From an uncultured bacterium (GTDB lineage: Bacteria; Bipolaricaulota; Bipolaricaulia; UBA7950; UBA9294), in assembly GCA_903857865.1 (NCBI GenBank), contig CAIOGO010000004.1:71846-135845 (forward strand): DNA of 64,000 bases, given 5' to 3'. Both the position numbers and the translations under genes were made by a program. A model generated the notes under the pieces. That model was not told where the DNA came from. It was given only the letters and a program-made list of their open reading frames with translations, and made no database searches. This document shows positions 21,064-30,680 of the stretch, piece after piece (position 1 is the stretch's first letter; every line of letters begins with the position of its first letter).

Positions 21064-22383
21064 CTACAGCTTCGGCATCAGGGTCGCGAACGCTCGCTCG
21101 AGGTCCGGCTGCCCGATCTCCTGTAGCTCGTAGCGAACGCGCGTCGTCGGGACCTTGAACTTGAGGAGTCGACCGAGGTCGATGGGGGTTCCAATGACGA
21201 TGGCGTCGCACTCCACGCGGTCGACCGTCTTCTGGAGATCGCGTATCTGCTTCTCACCGTAGCCCATGGCGGGGAGCAGCTTGCCGATGTCGGGGTACTT
21301 GCGGAACGTCGCGGTGAGGGAGTCGACCGTGTAGGGACGAGGGTCGACGAGTTCCGCGGCACCGAAGCGCTGGGCGGCGATCACGCCGGCCCCATACTCC
21401 ATCCCGCCATGCGTGAGCGTCGGGCCGTCCTCGATCACCAGGACACGCTTGCCGCGAATGATGCTGGGATCGTCGACCTGGATTGGGGAGGCGGCCTCGA
21501 TCACGAGCGCGTGGGGGTTCATCCCCATCACGTTCTCGCGGACGAAGTGGATGTCCTCAAGCGACGCGGTGTCGACCTTGTTGATGATGATCACGTCGGC
21601 CAACCGCACGTTCACACCGCTCGGGTAATAGAGCAGCTCGTGGCCGGCGCGGTGCGGGTCGACGACGACAATGGAGAGGTCGGGTTTGTAGAAGCAGAAG
21701 TCGTTGTTGCCGCCGTCCCAGATGATGACGTCTGCCTCTTTCTCGGCTGCGCGGAGGATCTTCTCGTAGTCGACGCCGGCATAGACGATGGTCCCGTTGT
21801 CGATGTGGGGCTCGTACTCCTCCCGCTCCTCGATCGTGCAGTGATGCTTCTCGAGGTCGGCATACGTCGCAAAGCGCTGGACTTCTTGCGCGACGAGGTC
21901 GCCATACGGCATGGGGTGACGAATGACGGCGAGCTTCTTCCCCTTCGCTTTCAGGATGTCGCACACGCGACGCGTCGTTTGGCTCTTTCCGGAGCCCGTC
22001 CGGACCGCAGTAATCGACACGAGGGGCTTCACGGACTTCACCATCGTGGAGGCAGGCCCGAGCAGTATGAAGTCCGCGCCGGCTGCATTCACCTCGGCCG
22101 AGCGTTCCATGACGTACTGATTCGAGACGTCGCTGTAGCTGAACACCACGAGATCCGCTTTCTCTTCCTTGATCAGGGTCAGCAACTCGCTCTCCGCGTG
22201 GATGGCGATCCCGTTCGGATAGAGCTTGCCCGCCAGTTCGTGCGGGTACATCCGCCCAGCGATGTCCGGGATCTGCGTGGCCGTGAACGCGACGACTTCG
22301 TAGTCCTGATGGTTCCGGAAGTAGACGTTGAAGTTATGGAAGTCGCGGCCGGCAGCCCCCATGATGATGACCCGTCGTTTCAT
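21064..22383 (-). CDS. Cyclic 2,3-diphosphoglycerate synthetase homologue (COG2403 GTPase)
   Basis: The 439-residue protein matches the cDPGS/COG2403 family: an N-terminal Rossmann-like part (RRVIIMGAAGRDFHNFNVYF), a P-loop domain with RTGSGKSQTTRR (about residue 130), and WDGGNNDFCFYKPDL, NKVDTA and GADVIAA-like C-terminal segments. In methanogens the enzyme makes the thermoprotectant cyclic 2,3-diphosphoglycerate; bacterial homologues are common but their role is unproven and they are often labelled simply as GTPases. ATG 22383 begins the conserved region. It stands alone, convergent with the HD-GYP pair. Confidence 0.83.
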   Translation of the reverse strand: MKRRVIIMGAAGRDFHNFNVYFRNHQDYEVVAFTATQIPDIAGRMYPHELAGKLYPNGIAIHAESELLTLIKEEKADLVVFSYSDVSNQYVMERSAEVNAAGADFILLGPASTMVKSVKPLVSITAVRTGSGKSQTTRRVCDILKAKGKKLAVIRHPMPYGDLVAQEVQRFATYADLEKHHCTIEEREEYEPHIDNGTIVYAGVDYEKILRAAEKEADVIIWDGGNNDFCFYKPDLSIVVVDPHRAGHELLYYPSGVNVRLADVIIINKVDTASLEDIHFVRENVMGMNPHALVIEAASPIQVDDPSIIRGKRVLVIEDGPTLTHGGMEYGAGVIAAQRFGAAELVDPRPYTVDSLTATFRKYPDIGKLLPAMGYGEKQIRDLQKTVDRVECDAIVIGTPIDLGRLLKFKVPTTRVRYELQEIGQPDLERAFATLMPKL

Positions 22384-22493
22384 GCGATTGTCTCCCTCTG
22401 TTGCAGGACTCGAATGTCCGCATTATGCGGTGCGGGGGAAACGTCTTCAAGGAGGCTTGTGCAGAGCAGTACGCGCGCTTATCATCGCATGCC

Positions 22494-23006
22494 ATGTCCG
22501 TCGCCAACCTCATCACGCTTGCCCGCGGGGCGCTCGTGGCGCCGGTCGTCTACCTCCTCCTCTCGGGTCAGCGCACGGCCGCCGCAGTCCTCTTCGTCGT
22601 CGTCTGCATCGGTGACATCGTCGACGGCATGGTGGCGCGGGCCCGCCATGAGGTGACGCCTCTTGGGAAGGCTCTGGATCCGATTGTGGACAAGGCGCTG
22701 TACGTGTCGCTCCTTTCCGCGCTGCTCGTGCTCACAGAACTGTCCCCATGGGCGTACGGGGCGTTTCTGGCTCCGCAGTTCGGCCTTGGCGTAGGTGCAA
22801 TCTTCCTGCAGGTGAGGAGGCGGAAGGTCCAGGCGGCGCGCCTCATAGGGAAGGCTGCTTCTCTGCTGTCGTTCCTTGCGCTCCTCTTCCTGCTCGTGCG
22901 CTGGCCCGGAGGCCCGGAGCTCTTCTACGCGGCGATCGCCGCGACGTACGCGGCCGGTGTGGACTACTACCTCGCCGCGCGCTCGCTGGAGAAGTCGACC
23001 CCGTAG
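22494..23006 (+). CDS. CDP-alcohol phosphatidyltransferase
   Basis: The 170-residue membrane enzyme carries the complete family signature DIVDGMVARARHEVTPLGKA followed by LDPIVD, i.e. D-x2-D-G-x2-A-R-x8-G-x3-D-x3-D with all metal-binding aspartates. Family members transfer a phosphatidyl group from CDP-diacylglycerol to an alcohol such as glycerol 3-phosphate. The acceptor is not certain here; length and lack of extra domains fit a PgsA-like or cardiolipin-type enzyme. Five to six hydrophobic segments are seen. ATG 22494 starts the first helix. Its 3' end overlaps the convergent RluD-type gene by 40 nt. Confidence 0.87.
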   Translation: MSVANLITLARGALVAPVVYLLLSGQRTAAAVLFVVVCIGDIVDGMVARARHEVTPLGKALDPIVDKALYVSLLSALLVLTELSPWAYGAFLAPQFGLGVGAIFLQVRRRKVQAARLIGKAASLLSFLALLFLLVRWPGGPELFYAAIAATYAAGVDYYLAARSLEKSTP

Positions 23007-23881
23007 GTGTCCCACGGGAAGGTGGCTGGGGGCGGCGCCTCGAACGTGAGCGTCGCGCCGGTCGCGGGGTGTAGGATCGTGAGCTTCCATGCGTGCAGAA
23101 GGAGGTTCGCGTTGGGCGGGCCGCCGTACAGCGTGTCGCCGACGACGGGGTGGCCGATGTATGTGAAGTGCACGCGGATCTGGTGAGTTCTTCCAGTCCG
23201 AGGGCGCACGAGAACAAGCGAGCGGTCCAACTGACGCTGGAGGACGCGGAATTCCGTCTGGGCCGTGCGGCCGTCCAGGCGGACGGCCATTCGGCGGGGC
23301 GCACGAGGATCGCGACCGACGGGCGCATCAATGCACCCCTCGGATTCGCCGAACGATCCCACCACGAGCGCGACGTACAGCTTCTCGACGACGCGTTCCG
23401 CGAATTGGCGCTTCAGCGACGCCAAGGCGCGCGGGGTCTTCGCAACGACGAGGATGCCTGTCGTTTCCTTGTCGATCCGATGGACGATGCCGGGACGAGC
23501 AGGGTCGTCGGACGCGGGCAGGGTCCTCGTCGCCAGCAAACCCTCCACGAGCGTGGTCTTTCCAGTGGTTCCTGCTCCGGGATGGACGATGAGTCCCGCC
23601 GGTTTATTCACCGCCAGCACCTCGCTGTCCTCGTATACGATGTCCAGGGGCAACGGCGCCGGGGTTAGGATCTGGGGCATTCTCTGTTCCCAAGCGACTT
23701 GCTCGCCGATGCGAAGGCGGTGAGACGGCTGCAGGACCGGGCGGCCGCCGATCGAGACGCGTCCGTCTCGGATTTGCCGCTGGATCTCCGCACGAGAAAC
23801 GTGACCCTCCAGCGCGACCAGGAATTGGTCGAGGCGGCGACCTTGATCTTCGGGGCCGATCTTTCGGGAGATCTGTTCCAT
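22967..23881 (-). CDS. rluD: RluD-family 23S rRNA pseudouridine synthase
   Basis: The 304-residue enzyme has an N-terminal S4 domain (RRLDQFLVALEGHVSRAEIQ, about residues 14-75) and a RluA/RluD catalytic domain with VYEDSEVLAVNKPAGLIVHP and the active-site HRIDKETTGILVVAK (catalytic aspartate about residue 142), then RTGRTHQIRVHF. RluD-type enzymes isomerise uridines in large-subunit rRNA, though RluA/RluC-like targets cannot be excluded. ATG 23881 was chosen by homology; no strong ribosome site lies upstream. Divergent from nusA. Confidence 0.9.
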   Translation of the reverse strand: MEQISRKIGPEDQGRRLDQFLVALEGHVSRAEIQRQIRDGRVSIGGRPVLQPSHRLRIGEQVAWEQRMPQILTPAPLPLDIVYEDSEVLAVNKPAGLIVHPGAGTTGKTTLVEGLLATRTLPASDDPARPGIVHRIDKETTGILVVAKTPRALASLKRQFAERVVEKLYVALVVGSFGESEGCIDAPVGRDPRAPRRMAVRLDGRTAQTEFRVLQRQLDRSLVLVRPRTGRTHQIRVHFTYIGHPVVGDTLYGGPPNANLLLHAWKLTILHPATGATLTFEAPPPATFPWDTYGVDFSSERAAR

Positions 23882-23897
23882 CGCGTCAGGGATTCGT

Positions 23898-23926
23898 TTG
23901 TCCGCGCTCGCGGACTTCCGTATAAT
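23898..23926 (+). promoter_or_regulatory. Promoter of nusA
   Basis: TTGTCC (23898-23903) and a perfect TATAAT (23921-23926) with a 17-nt spacer. The resulting leader is about 135 nt and contains an inverted repeat GGTGGTCGCCC/GGGCGACCAC near 23956-23979 that could regulate expression. Confidence 0.7.
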
Positions 23927-24067
23927 GCCCTCGTCGCGTATCCGAGCGAGCGAGGGGTGGTCGCCCCAGGGCGACCACGTTGTTTCCTGCGTGAGGGTAT
24001 GGAAAGAGGGACGAGAAGTCCACTTCCGCGGGGGGTGGGCGAGGATGCGTGGCGGAGACGGAAGACG

Positions 24068-25027
24068 ATGAACATTGAGTTTATTGAGGCGCTGGAAGAG
24101 ATGGCAAAGGAGAAAGGGATCCCGCGAGAGGATCTCTATGCGGCCGTTCGCAAGGGACTTGCCGCCGCGTTCGCAGAAGAGCACGGGCTCGACGATGAGG
24201 ACATCGACGTCGAGATCGACCAGCACTCCGGCGACATCACCATTCGAGGCCAGCGTATCGATCTTGCCAAGTTCGGGAGGATTGCGACGAAGAAGGCCGA
24301 GGAGACGATCCGACAGGAGATCGTCCAGCGACGTCGGGAGATCGTCCATGGCTTGTTTGCGTCGCGCGTCGGTGAAGTGATCAGTGGATCGATCCACCGA
24401 TTCGAGGGGAAGAGCGTGTGGGTCAACCTCGGAGAAGCCGAAGCGATTCTTCCTGAGGCGGAGCGGATTCCCGGGGAGCGGTACCACGCCGGCGAGCGGC
24501 TGCGCGCGTATCTCGTCAGCGTCGAGGAGACGCAGGGCGACCCGCGAATTCTCCTGTCTCGGACGCGGAAAGAGTTCGTCGCCGCCCTCATGCGGCTTGA
24601 GGTTCCCGAGTTGGAGGAAGGCATCCTGGTGATACGCGCCATTGCGCGCGAGCCGGGACGTCGCTCGAAAGTGGCGGTCGAGTCCCTCGATCGCAACGTA
24701 GATCCGGTGGGGACGTGCGTCGGGGCGGGAGGCGCCCGCGTGCGCATGGTCACGCGCGAACTGTCGGGGGAGAAGATCGATCTCGTCCGGTGGAGCGATG
24801 ACCTGGTCCAGCTGTTGAAGAATGGACTCGAGCCGGCCCGTGTCCTTTCGGTGGAACTCAACGAGGAGACGAGGAAAGCGAAGGTCGTCGTGCCGGACGA
24901 CGAGCTCTCCTTGGCCATCGGGAAGGGCGGCCAGAACGTGCGACTGACCGCGAAGCTCCTCGGGTACGACATCGACGTGACGAGCCCGTCCGAAAGCGCG
25001 GCTGCCGCAGCCGCAGCCGCAGTCTAG
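24068..25027 (+). CDS. nusA: Transcription elongation/termination factor NusA
   Basis: The 319-residue protein carries the N-terminal RNA-polymerase-binding domain (FIEALEEMAKEKGIPREDLY), an S1 domain (about residues 105-170), KH1 (DPVGTCVGAGGARVRMVTRE) and KH2 (LSLAIGKGGQNVRLTAKLLG). It lacks the C-terminal acidic repeats of E. coli NusA, as in many bacteria, and ends in a short alanine run. NusA modulates pausing, termination and antitermination, including on rRNA. The usual rimP and infB partners are absent; nusA is alone with its own promoter, followed about 250 nt later by rny. Confidence 0.95.
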   Translation: MNIEFIEALEEMAKEKGIPREDLYAAVRKGLAAAFAEEHGLDDEDIDVEIDQHSGDITIRGQRIDLAKFGRIATKKAEETIRQEIVQRRREIVHGLFASRVGEVISGSIHRFEGKSVWVNLGEAEAILPEAERIPGERYHAGERLRAYLVSVEETQGDPRILLSRTRKEFVAALMRLEVPELEEGILVIRAIAREPGRRSKVAVESLDRNVDPVGTCVGAGGARVRMVTRELSGEKIDLVRWSDDLVQLLKNGLEPARVLSVELNEETRKAKVVVPDDELSLAIGKGGQNVRLTAKLLGYDIDVTSPSESAAAAAAAAV

Positions 25028-25235
25028 GGCCGCAAACGATCCGCCCGCGCTCCTGGATCCGCCGCGGGAAACGCTGCTCCTCGATCGAAGGGCCGCGTAG
25101 CGTTCTCGCAGCCCAATGAAGACAGCCTCAGGCAAGTGCCCGGACGTGTGCCGTTCGTGGCGATCCCCTATGCGGGCGTGTCTCCTTCCTGCCCTCGCGC
25201 CGTTGCCGCGTCCATGCCGCAACGAAGGAAGAGGG

Positions 25236-25241
25236 TATAAT
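25236..25241 (+). promoter_or_regulatory. Perfect -10 box (TATAAT) before rny
   Basis: TATAAT at 25236-25241 sits 35 nt before the rny start. The -35 position is poor (CATGCC), so an activator or an extended contact may be needed. Confidence 0.45.
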
Positions 25242-25275
25242 CGGACGCAAACTGGGCGAAGGGGAGTGGCGAGGC

Positions 25276-26793
25276 TTGGGCACAGTACTGAACACGGTCA
25301 GCGCGATAGTCAGCTTGGTGGCCGCCGTGCTCATCGGCCTGTTGATAGGGAGCGTACCTCGCCGCCGGAGAGAAGCCGAGATTGTCGCTCAGGCCGAAGA
25401 GGAAGCGGATCGCCTCAAGAAAGAGAAGCTCCTCGAGGGGCGTCAGCACATCGAGGAGCTGAAGGACGAGTTCGAGGAGCGGGCCAAGCGGCGCGAGGAG
25501 GAAGTTGCCCGCGCCGAGGCGCGCATCCTTCGCCGGGAGGATCGACTCGGCAAGAAAGCGTCTCAGCTTGAGAAGACTGAGGATTCCCTGCGCGTCGACG
25601 AAGAAGAAATGCTCCGACTGAAGGAAGAGGGGATACGTCTTCTCGAGCAGGAGAAGCAGCAACTCGAGCACACCGCGGAGTGGACGCGCGAGCAAGCGCG
25701 CGAGCACCTGCTCAAGGTCGTGGAGAACGAGTCCCAGCTCTACTTCTCGAAAAAGATGGAGGAGATCGAGCGCAAGGCGCGCGACGAGGCCGAGGAACGA
25801 GCGGCCCACATCGTGGCTACCGCGGTTCAGCGATACGCCGTCGAGTACATCGAGCAGAACGCGGTCAGCTCTGTCCCTCTGCCGTCAGAGGACTTCAAGG
25901 GCCGGATCATCGGCCGCGAGGGACGCAACATCAAGACGTTCGAGGCTCTAACAGGCGTCGAGTTGCTGGTTGACGACACGCCCGAGATGGTCGTTCTTTC
26001 CTGTTTCAACCCCCTGCGGCGGGAGGTGGCGCGCATGGCGCTGACTCGGCTGATCGAGGACGGCCGGATCCACCCCGCACAGATCGAAGAGAAGGTGCAG
26101 CGCGCGAAGGCGCGTCTCGCGGACCGTGTCAAGGAGGAAGGGAAGAAGGCGGCGTTCGATCTTGGGATCGATCTTCATCCCGAGTTGGCCGCACTCCTCG
26201 GGCGGCTCCGCTATCGCACGAGCTATGGCCAGAACCAGCTCGTCCACTCGATCGAAGTGAGTGTCGTAGCGAAGATCCTTGCCGACGAGCTTGGGTTGAA
26301 CGCGAAGAAGGCGAAGAGGGCCGGCCTTCTGCACGACATCGGAAAGGCCGTTGACCACGAGGTCGACGGGCCGCACGCTCTGATCAGCGCCGATCTAGCG
26401 CGGCGGTATGGCGAGAGCCACGACGTGGTGCAGGCGATCGCCGCCCACCATGAGGACATCGAGGCGGTGGGAATCCTCGACGTGCTCGTCCAAGCCGCCG
26501 ACGCGCTCTCCGCTGCGCGCCCCGGGGCGCGCCAGGAAACCTACGAACGATACGTCCAGCGGCTGCACGATCTCGAAGAGCTGTGCCGGTCGTTCCCGGC
26601 GGTCCAAGAGGCCTACGCGATCCAGGCGGGACGTGAAGTCCGCGTGATGGTCCAGCCCGACCGAGCGAACGACGAGCTTGCCGCCAAGCTGGCCTATGAC
26701 ATTGCGCGAGCGATCGAAGAGGAATTGAGTTACCCCGGCGAGATCAAGGTCAATGTCGTGCGACACACACAATTCTCTGAGAACGCGAAGTAG
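25276..26793 (+). CDS. rny: Ribonuclease Y
   Basis: The 505-residue endonuclease starts mRNA decay at the membrane. An N-terminal transmembrane helix (about residues 8-26), a long coiled coil rich in Glu, Arg and Lys (about 30-190), a KH domain with GRIIGREGRNIKTFEALTGV (about 210-270) and an HD domain with LLHDIGKAVDHE (about 350) are all in the standard order. The start is TTG 25276 after GGGGAG. With PNPase also in this window, the core of a Gram-positive-like decay machinery is visible. A SpoVS-like gene follows after 16 nt, taking the place often held by ymdB/spoVS. Confidence 0.95.
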   Translation: MGTVLNTVSAIVSLVAAVLIGLLIGSVPRRRREAEIVAQAEEEADRLKKEKLLEGRQHIEELKDEFEERAKRREEEVARAEARILRREDRLGKKASQLEKTEDSLRVDEEEMLRLKEEGIRLLEQEKQQLEHTAEWTREQAREHLLKVVENESQLYFSKKMEEIERKARDEAEERAAHIVATAVQRYAVEYIEQNAVSSVPLPSEDFKGRIIGREGRNIKTFEALTGVELLVDDTPEMVVLSCFNPLRREVARMALTRLIEDGRIHPAQIEEKVQRAKARLADRVKEEGKKAAFDLGIDLHPELAALLGRLRYRTSYGQNQLVHSIEVSVVAKILADELGLNAKKAKRAGLLHDIGKAVDHEVDGPHALISADLARRYGESHDVVQAIAAHHEDIEAVGILDVLVQAADALSAARPGARQETYERYVQRLHDLEELCRSFPAVQEAYAIQAGREVRVMVQPDRANDELAAKLAYDIARAIEEELSYPGEIKVNVVRHTQFSENAK

Positions 26794-26809
26794 CGCAGCG
26801 AGGCGGGCA

Positions 26810-27211
26810 ATGAAAGTGCTCTGGGCGTCCGCGACGACGGATCCGACAGCCGCGCGTGGCGCCGTTGCGAGCGGAGTTCGCGAGGCGGGTGCCGCCGAGG
26901 CTCAGGTCGGCGGTTCCTGCGTCATGAACCGGGCCGTGGGAGACGTTGCCCGAGAGTGCTTGGTGTGCGCAGCGTGCGGTGTGGATGCGTTCTGGGCCCC
27001 GGGATTCGCCAGCGCCCAGGCTGCGGAGGATGAAGGGGAAGGACGGGGATCTGCTTCCGGGTCTGTCCTCGGCAACGACGTCCGCACGGCGACGTGTCGA
27101 GCGCGTCGTGACCGAGTGGGCGACGTCCTGCGCAAGGGTTCCTTGTTCCGCGAAGGCCGCGTCTGTACCATTCGGACGAATCCTGCAATTCTGGTCAAGG
27201 GAGTGACGTAG
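26810..27211 (+). CDS. SpoVS-like protein with extended C-terminus
   Basis: Residues 1-70 align without gaps to the SpoVS family: MKVLWASA, P at 12, [16 protein letters not shown], then G...MNRAV...VA and GVD...APGF. SpoVS is a small Alba-fold protein of about 86 residues; in Bacillus it is needed for sporulation, and it is also found in non-sporulating phyla. Here the C-terminal strand motif (normally ERTAIKL) is not recognisable and a basic, cysteine-containing tail of about 55 residues follows, for a total of 133. Position directly after rny matches the SpoVS neighbourhood elsewhere. No frame with the standard ending was found in the other two frames. Confidence 0.68.
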   Translation: MKVLWASATTDPTAARGAVASGVREAGAAEAQVGGSCVMNRAVGDVARECLVCAACGVDAFWAPGFASAQAAEDEGEGRGSASGSVLGNDVRTATCRARRDRVGDVLRKGSLFREGRVCTIRTNPAILVKGVT

Positions 27212-27215
27212 AGCG

Positions 27216-29822
27216 ATGTCCACGTACTTGAAGCGCCATCAGAAAGCGGTCATTTGGGCCGTCATCATCTCGTTTGTCATCGGGGCGGGCGGACTGATCA
27301 GTCTCGATCGTGCCGGGGTCTTCAACAGCAAAACGTCCGGGACGAGCTCGACGCAGCCGAAGTTCGCTGCGATCGTCGAAGGCGACAAGGTCAGCCTGGA
27401 GACGCTCAACGCGCGGGCGACGCAGTTGATGACTCAGTACAAGAATCTCTACACCCAGGCGGGCATGGACCCGACTACGCTGTTCAACGGCGCGTCCGGC
27501 GCGATGCTCAAGCTGCGACTTGAGTCCGGCGCCCTGTCGGACCTGATTCGTGAGACCATCTACGCTCAAGAGGCGCGCAGCCGCGGGATCCGGGTGGCCG
27601 ACTCCGTCGTCGACGCGGAATTGGCCACGCAGTACGGGCAAGTCCTCACGTCGAATGGAATCACCGAGGCCCAGCTGAAGGTGTATCTCGAGGCCCAAGG
27701 ACAGACGCTCGAGAGCTTCAAGGCGTCGTTGCGTCCGTCGATCGCGACACAGCTCTTTGTGAGTGCCGTCAACGCGGAAGTGGCACCAAGCTCGACGCCC
27801 ACGGAGGATGAGCTTGCGAGCTACTTCGAGAAGAACATCGCCAAGTACGACACCGGGGAGCAGGTCCACGCGATGCACATTCTCGTGGCTGATCTCGCTA
27901 CCGCGCAGCAAGTCGAGAAGGAACTCATCGCAGGTGCCGACTTCGCGGCGCTGGCGGCCAAGTACTCTACGGACACAGGCAGCAAGGCCAAGGGTGGCGA
28001 TCTCGGGTGGTTCGAGCGCGGGAAGATGGTGACGGAGTTCGAGGACGCCGCGTTCGCTCTGCAACCCGGGGAAACAAGCGAACCTGTCAAGACCCAGTAC
28101 GGGTATCACATCATCCGCGTCGTGGAGCGGAAGGACGCGCACACGCCGACGCTGGCCGAGATTCGCAGCCAGGTGCTGGCGGACGTGCAGACGGAGAACC
28201 GGACCACGCAAGGCCAGGCCTGGTACACCGAAGTTCGCAAGACCAAGAAGGTCGAGATTGGCATCCCCGTCGTGCAGGCGTTCATGATGCAGGAACAGAA
28301 CATCGATCGCGGGTTGGCGGAATTCGAGCGCCTGCGATCCGAGGACAAGGGGACGGATCCATACCTGTCGTACTACATCGGACAGATCTACGAGGCCAAG
28401 GCGAGTTCGGCCGCGAGCGGACGGACGACGCTGGAAGCCACAGCGTCGCCGACTCCGGAACAGGTCAGCCAGATTGCGCAATTGAAGGCGATCGAGAAGG
28501 AGAGCAAGGACAAGGCGTTGGCGGCGTACGTCGCCCTGGTGGAGGACGGCGAGGTGGACGAGGGTCTCCTGACGAAGATCCTCAACTTCGATCCCGGCAA
28601 TATGGTGGCGATGATGGCGATGGGAACCCTCCTCGCGGAGAAGGGAGACTCGGCGGGGGCACAGACCCGCTACGAGCAAGTCATCTCCGCCAACCCGCAG
28701 TCGTCGGACGCTCTCATCGTTTCGGCCGACCTCGCGCAGAAGGACGGCAACTACGCGCTCGCCAGGCAACGGTTCCAGCAGGCGCTGGCGCTTCGGGCGC
28801 GCGATGCGAGCCTGGAGCTCAAGTTGGTCGCCGTGCTCCTCGCCCTGGACGACGTCGCCGGGGCGGACGCCATGGCGGCGGCGATCCGCCAGACCGATCC
28901 GCAGAACTCCCGCCTCGCGATTGCCGAGGCCGATGTGGCCAAGGCGAAGCTAGGGCGGGCTGTGGGGGAGCGCGACGCGCTCAAGGCCAAGTCGAATCGC
29001 ACGGCGGCGGAGGAGACGCAGTTGGCTGCCCTGGGGCGCCAGGTTGACGAGCTGTACCAGGCTGCGGTCACGCGTTACGAGACCGCCATCAAGGCCGGCG
29101 GAAACCTCGATCTCAACGTGAAGCTCGGCGAGACCCACCTCCTGGCTGGGAAACTCGACGCGGCCGAGAAGGAACTCCAAGCGGTTCTCGTTCGATCTCC
29201 GTACCGCGCCGACGCATACGAGGGCCTCGCCAAGGTCAACCTCGCCCGCGGCCAGACGGACAAGGCGCTCGAGCAGCTGCGGACGGCGCTCGCGCGCTCG
29301 TTCGACAGCAACCAACGCATTCGCCTTGCCGAGCAGATCGTGAGGCTTGACCCGAAGGACACGTCGACGCGACTCCGCCTGGCGAAGCTGTACAGCGACG
29401 ACGGCCAGTCGAGCGCTGCCATTCGCGAGTTCGGTCAGCTCATCGCGGCCGACCCGGCGATCGAGGACGCGTATTCCGGCATCGCCAAGGCCTACGTGGC
29501 CAGCGGCGAGTACGATTCGGCTCTCGACTACCTCAAGCGTGGAGTGGCCGGCGTCAAGCAGGATGCGGCGAAGATTCGCCTGTACCAGCAGGTTGTCGAT
29601 ACCGACCAAGCGGACGTCGGGCAGGGCAAGCCGCTCTCGTCCGCCGGCCTCGATGCGCTCATCGAGATCGCCAAGCTCGATATCTCGCGCGGCGACACGA
29701 CCGATGCTCGGAATCGTCTCACGCAGGTACAGGCCGCAGACAGCAAGTACCGCGCCTCGGAAGTGTCCGCGCTGTCGGAGCAACTGGGCCCGGCAACCTC
29801 TGCGCCCGCATCCAGCCAGTGA
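27216..29822 (+). CDS. Membrane-anchored parvulin peptidyl-prolyl isomerase fused to TPR array
   Basis: This 868-residue protein starts 4 nt after the SpoVS-like stop. Order: a cytoplasmic KRHQK stretch, one transmembrane helix (about 12-30), a SurA/PrsA-like N-domain (about 45-200), a rotamase domain (about 213-308; [10 protein letters not shown]...[13 protein letters not shown]...[20 protein letters not shown]), then about 500 residues of tetratricopeptide-like repeats (for example [59 protein letters not shown]). It is predicted to be an extracytoplasmic folding factor with a large protein-binding platform. SurA and PrsA lack such a TPR half. Confidence 0.85.
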   Translation: MSTYLKRHQKAVIWAVIISFVIGAGGLISLDRAGVFNSKTSGTSSTQPKFAAIVEGDKVSLETLNARATQLMTQYKNLYTQAGMDPTTLFNGASGAMLKLRLESGALSDLIRETIYAQEARSRGIRVADSVVDAELATQYGQVLTSNGITEAQLKVYLEAQGQTLESFKASLRPSIATQLFVSAVNAEVAPSSTPTEDELASYFEKNIAKYDTGEQVHAMHILVADLATAQQVEKELIAGADFAALAAKYSTDTGSKAKGGDLGWFERGKMVTEFEDAAFALQPGETSEPVKTQYGYHIIRVVERKDAHTPTLAEIRSQVLADVQTENRTTQGQAWYTEVRKTKKVEIGIPVVQAFMMQEQNIDRGLAEFERLRSEDKGTDPYLSYYIGQIYEAKASSAASGRTTLEATASPTPEQVSQIAQLKAIEKESKDKALAAYVALVEDGEVDEGLLTKILNFDPGNMVAMMAMGTLLAEKGDSAGAQTRYEQVISANPQSSDALIVSADLAQKDGNYALARQRFQQALALRARDASLELKLVAVLLALDDVAGADAMAAAIRQTDPQNSRLAIAEADVAKAKLGRAVGERDALKAKSNRTAAEETQLAALGRQVDELYQAAVTRYETAIKAGGNLDLNVKLGETHLLAGKLDAAEKELQAVLVRSPYRADAYEGLAKVNLARGQTDKALEQLRTALARSFDSNQRIRLAEQIVRLDPKDTSTRLRLAKLYSDDGQSSAAIREFGQLIAADPAIEDAYSGIAKAYVASGEYDSALDYLKRGVAGVKQDAAKIRLYQQVVDTDQADVGQGKPLSSAGLDALIEIAKLDISRGDTTDARNRLTQVQAADSKYRASEVSALSEQLGPATSAPASSQ

Positions 29823-30427
29823 TCGGCGATGACCTCGCCCGCCTCGTCGAGCTGACGGCCCGGCTGCGGGATCCTGTCCACGGGTGCCCTTGGGATCTTG
29901 CGCAGGATCACGTCTCCCTGCGCCCGTATGTCGTGGAAGAGGCCCATGAGGTCGTCGCCGCGATCGACGCGCGCTCTCCCGAGGCCCTCGCCTCGGAACT
30001 CGGGGATCTCCTGCTGCAGGTACTCCTGCACAGCCGACTCGCCGAGGAGGCGGGGGAGTTCACCCTCCGCGATGTGATGGCCTCCCTGGAAGAGAAGCTC
30101 GTGCGGCGACATCCGCACGTGTTCGGCGACGCGCCGAAGGACCTCGGCCTCGGGTCGATTCACGCGCAGTGGGACGAGACGAAGGCCGCGGAGCAGCAAC
30201 ACAAGGCTGTCCTGCCGACGTTGCTCGCGGCGCGAAAGCTCGTGGCCGGAGTGCGCGAGTCGTCCCTTCTGTTCGATCTCGCGAAGTCATCGGACCGCGA
30301 CGTGCAGGCGGGCGGCGAATTGCTGCTGGCGATCAAGCGATCGTGGGAGTCGGGCGTGGATCCGGAGATCGCGCTGCGCAAGGCCATGGACCGAATCGAA
30401 GCGGCGGGGGGAGAGCGCGGTGCGTGA
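29819..30427 (+). CDS. mazG: MazG nucleoside triphosphate pyrophosphohydrolase
   Basis: The 202-residue all-alpha NTP pyrophosphatase removes abnormal or excess NTPs. The helical metal-binding motif is complete: EEAHEVV with [12 protein letters not shown] downstream (EExxE and ExxD acidic residues). The N-terminal [17 protein letters not shown] is typical. E. coli MazG has two such domains; here one full domain plus a divergent C-terminal half is seen. GTG 29819 overlaps the preceding stop (GTGA), so translation is coupled to the isomerase gene. Confidence 0.9.
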   Translation: MIGDDLARLVELTARLRDPVHGCPWDLAQDHVSLRPYVVEEAHEVVAAIDARSPEALASELGDLLLQVLLHSRLAEEAGEFTLRDVMASLEEKLVRRHPHVFGDAPKDLGLGSIHAQWDETKAAEQQHKAVLPTLLAARKLVAGVRESSLLFDLAKSSDRDVQAGGELLLAIKRSWESGVDPEIALRKAMDRIEAAGGERGA

Positions 30428-30680
30428 GGAAGCCCTCGTCTACTGGGTGGGGACGTCGGAAGAGGAGATCCACTTCATCGACTCGATTCTGAGCGCGTAC
30501 GACGGGGTTGCGTGCGTTCGCCGGGAGTTCAAGCTGGAGGATGGACAGGCGCTGTATAAAGTCTACGTGACGGCAGGCATGGAACGGGAGTTCCTCGACG
30601 TGATGGGAAGACTGCGCACGAGGGCGGACATCCGGTCGGTGACTCGAGGCGAGGACGATGCGGCTCTTCCGAGCGAATGA
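30420..30680 (+). CDS. DUF4911-like small protein
   Basis: The 86-residue protein starts at a GTG overlapping the mazG stop by 8 nt. The pattern EEIHFIDSILSAYDGVACVR...LYKVYVTAGMEREFLDVM resembles DUF4911 proteins, small alpha/beta domains of unknown function. The start of yqeG lies inside its end (23-nt overlap). Strict coupling of four genes suggests coordinated expression, not necessarily one pathway. Confidence 0.65.
   Translation: MREEALVYWVGTSEEEIHFIDSILSAYDGVACVRREFKLEDGQALYKVYVTAGMEREFLDVMGRLRTRADIRSVTRGEDDAALPSE

Noticed and set aside
22967-25222. Very long leftward reading frame (751 codons) covering the RluD-type gene and the nusA region
   Set aside because: Only the part after ATG 23881 matches a family; the upstream part is the antisense of nusA, whose frame, promoter and domains are clear.
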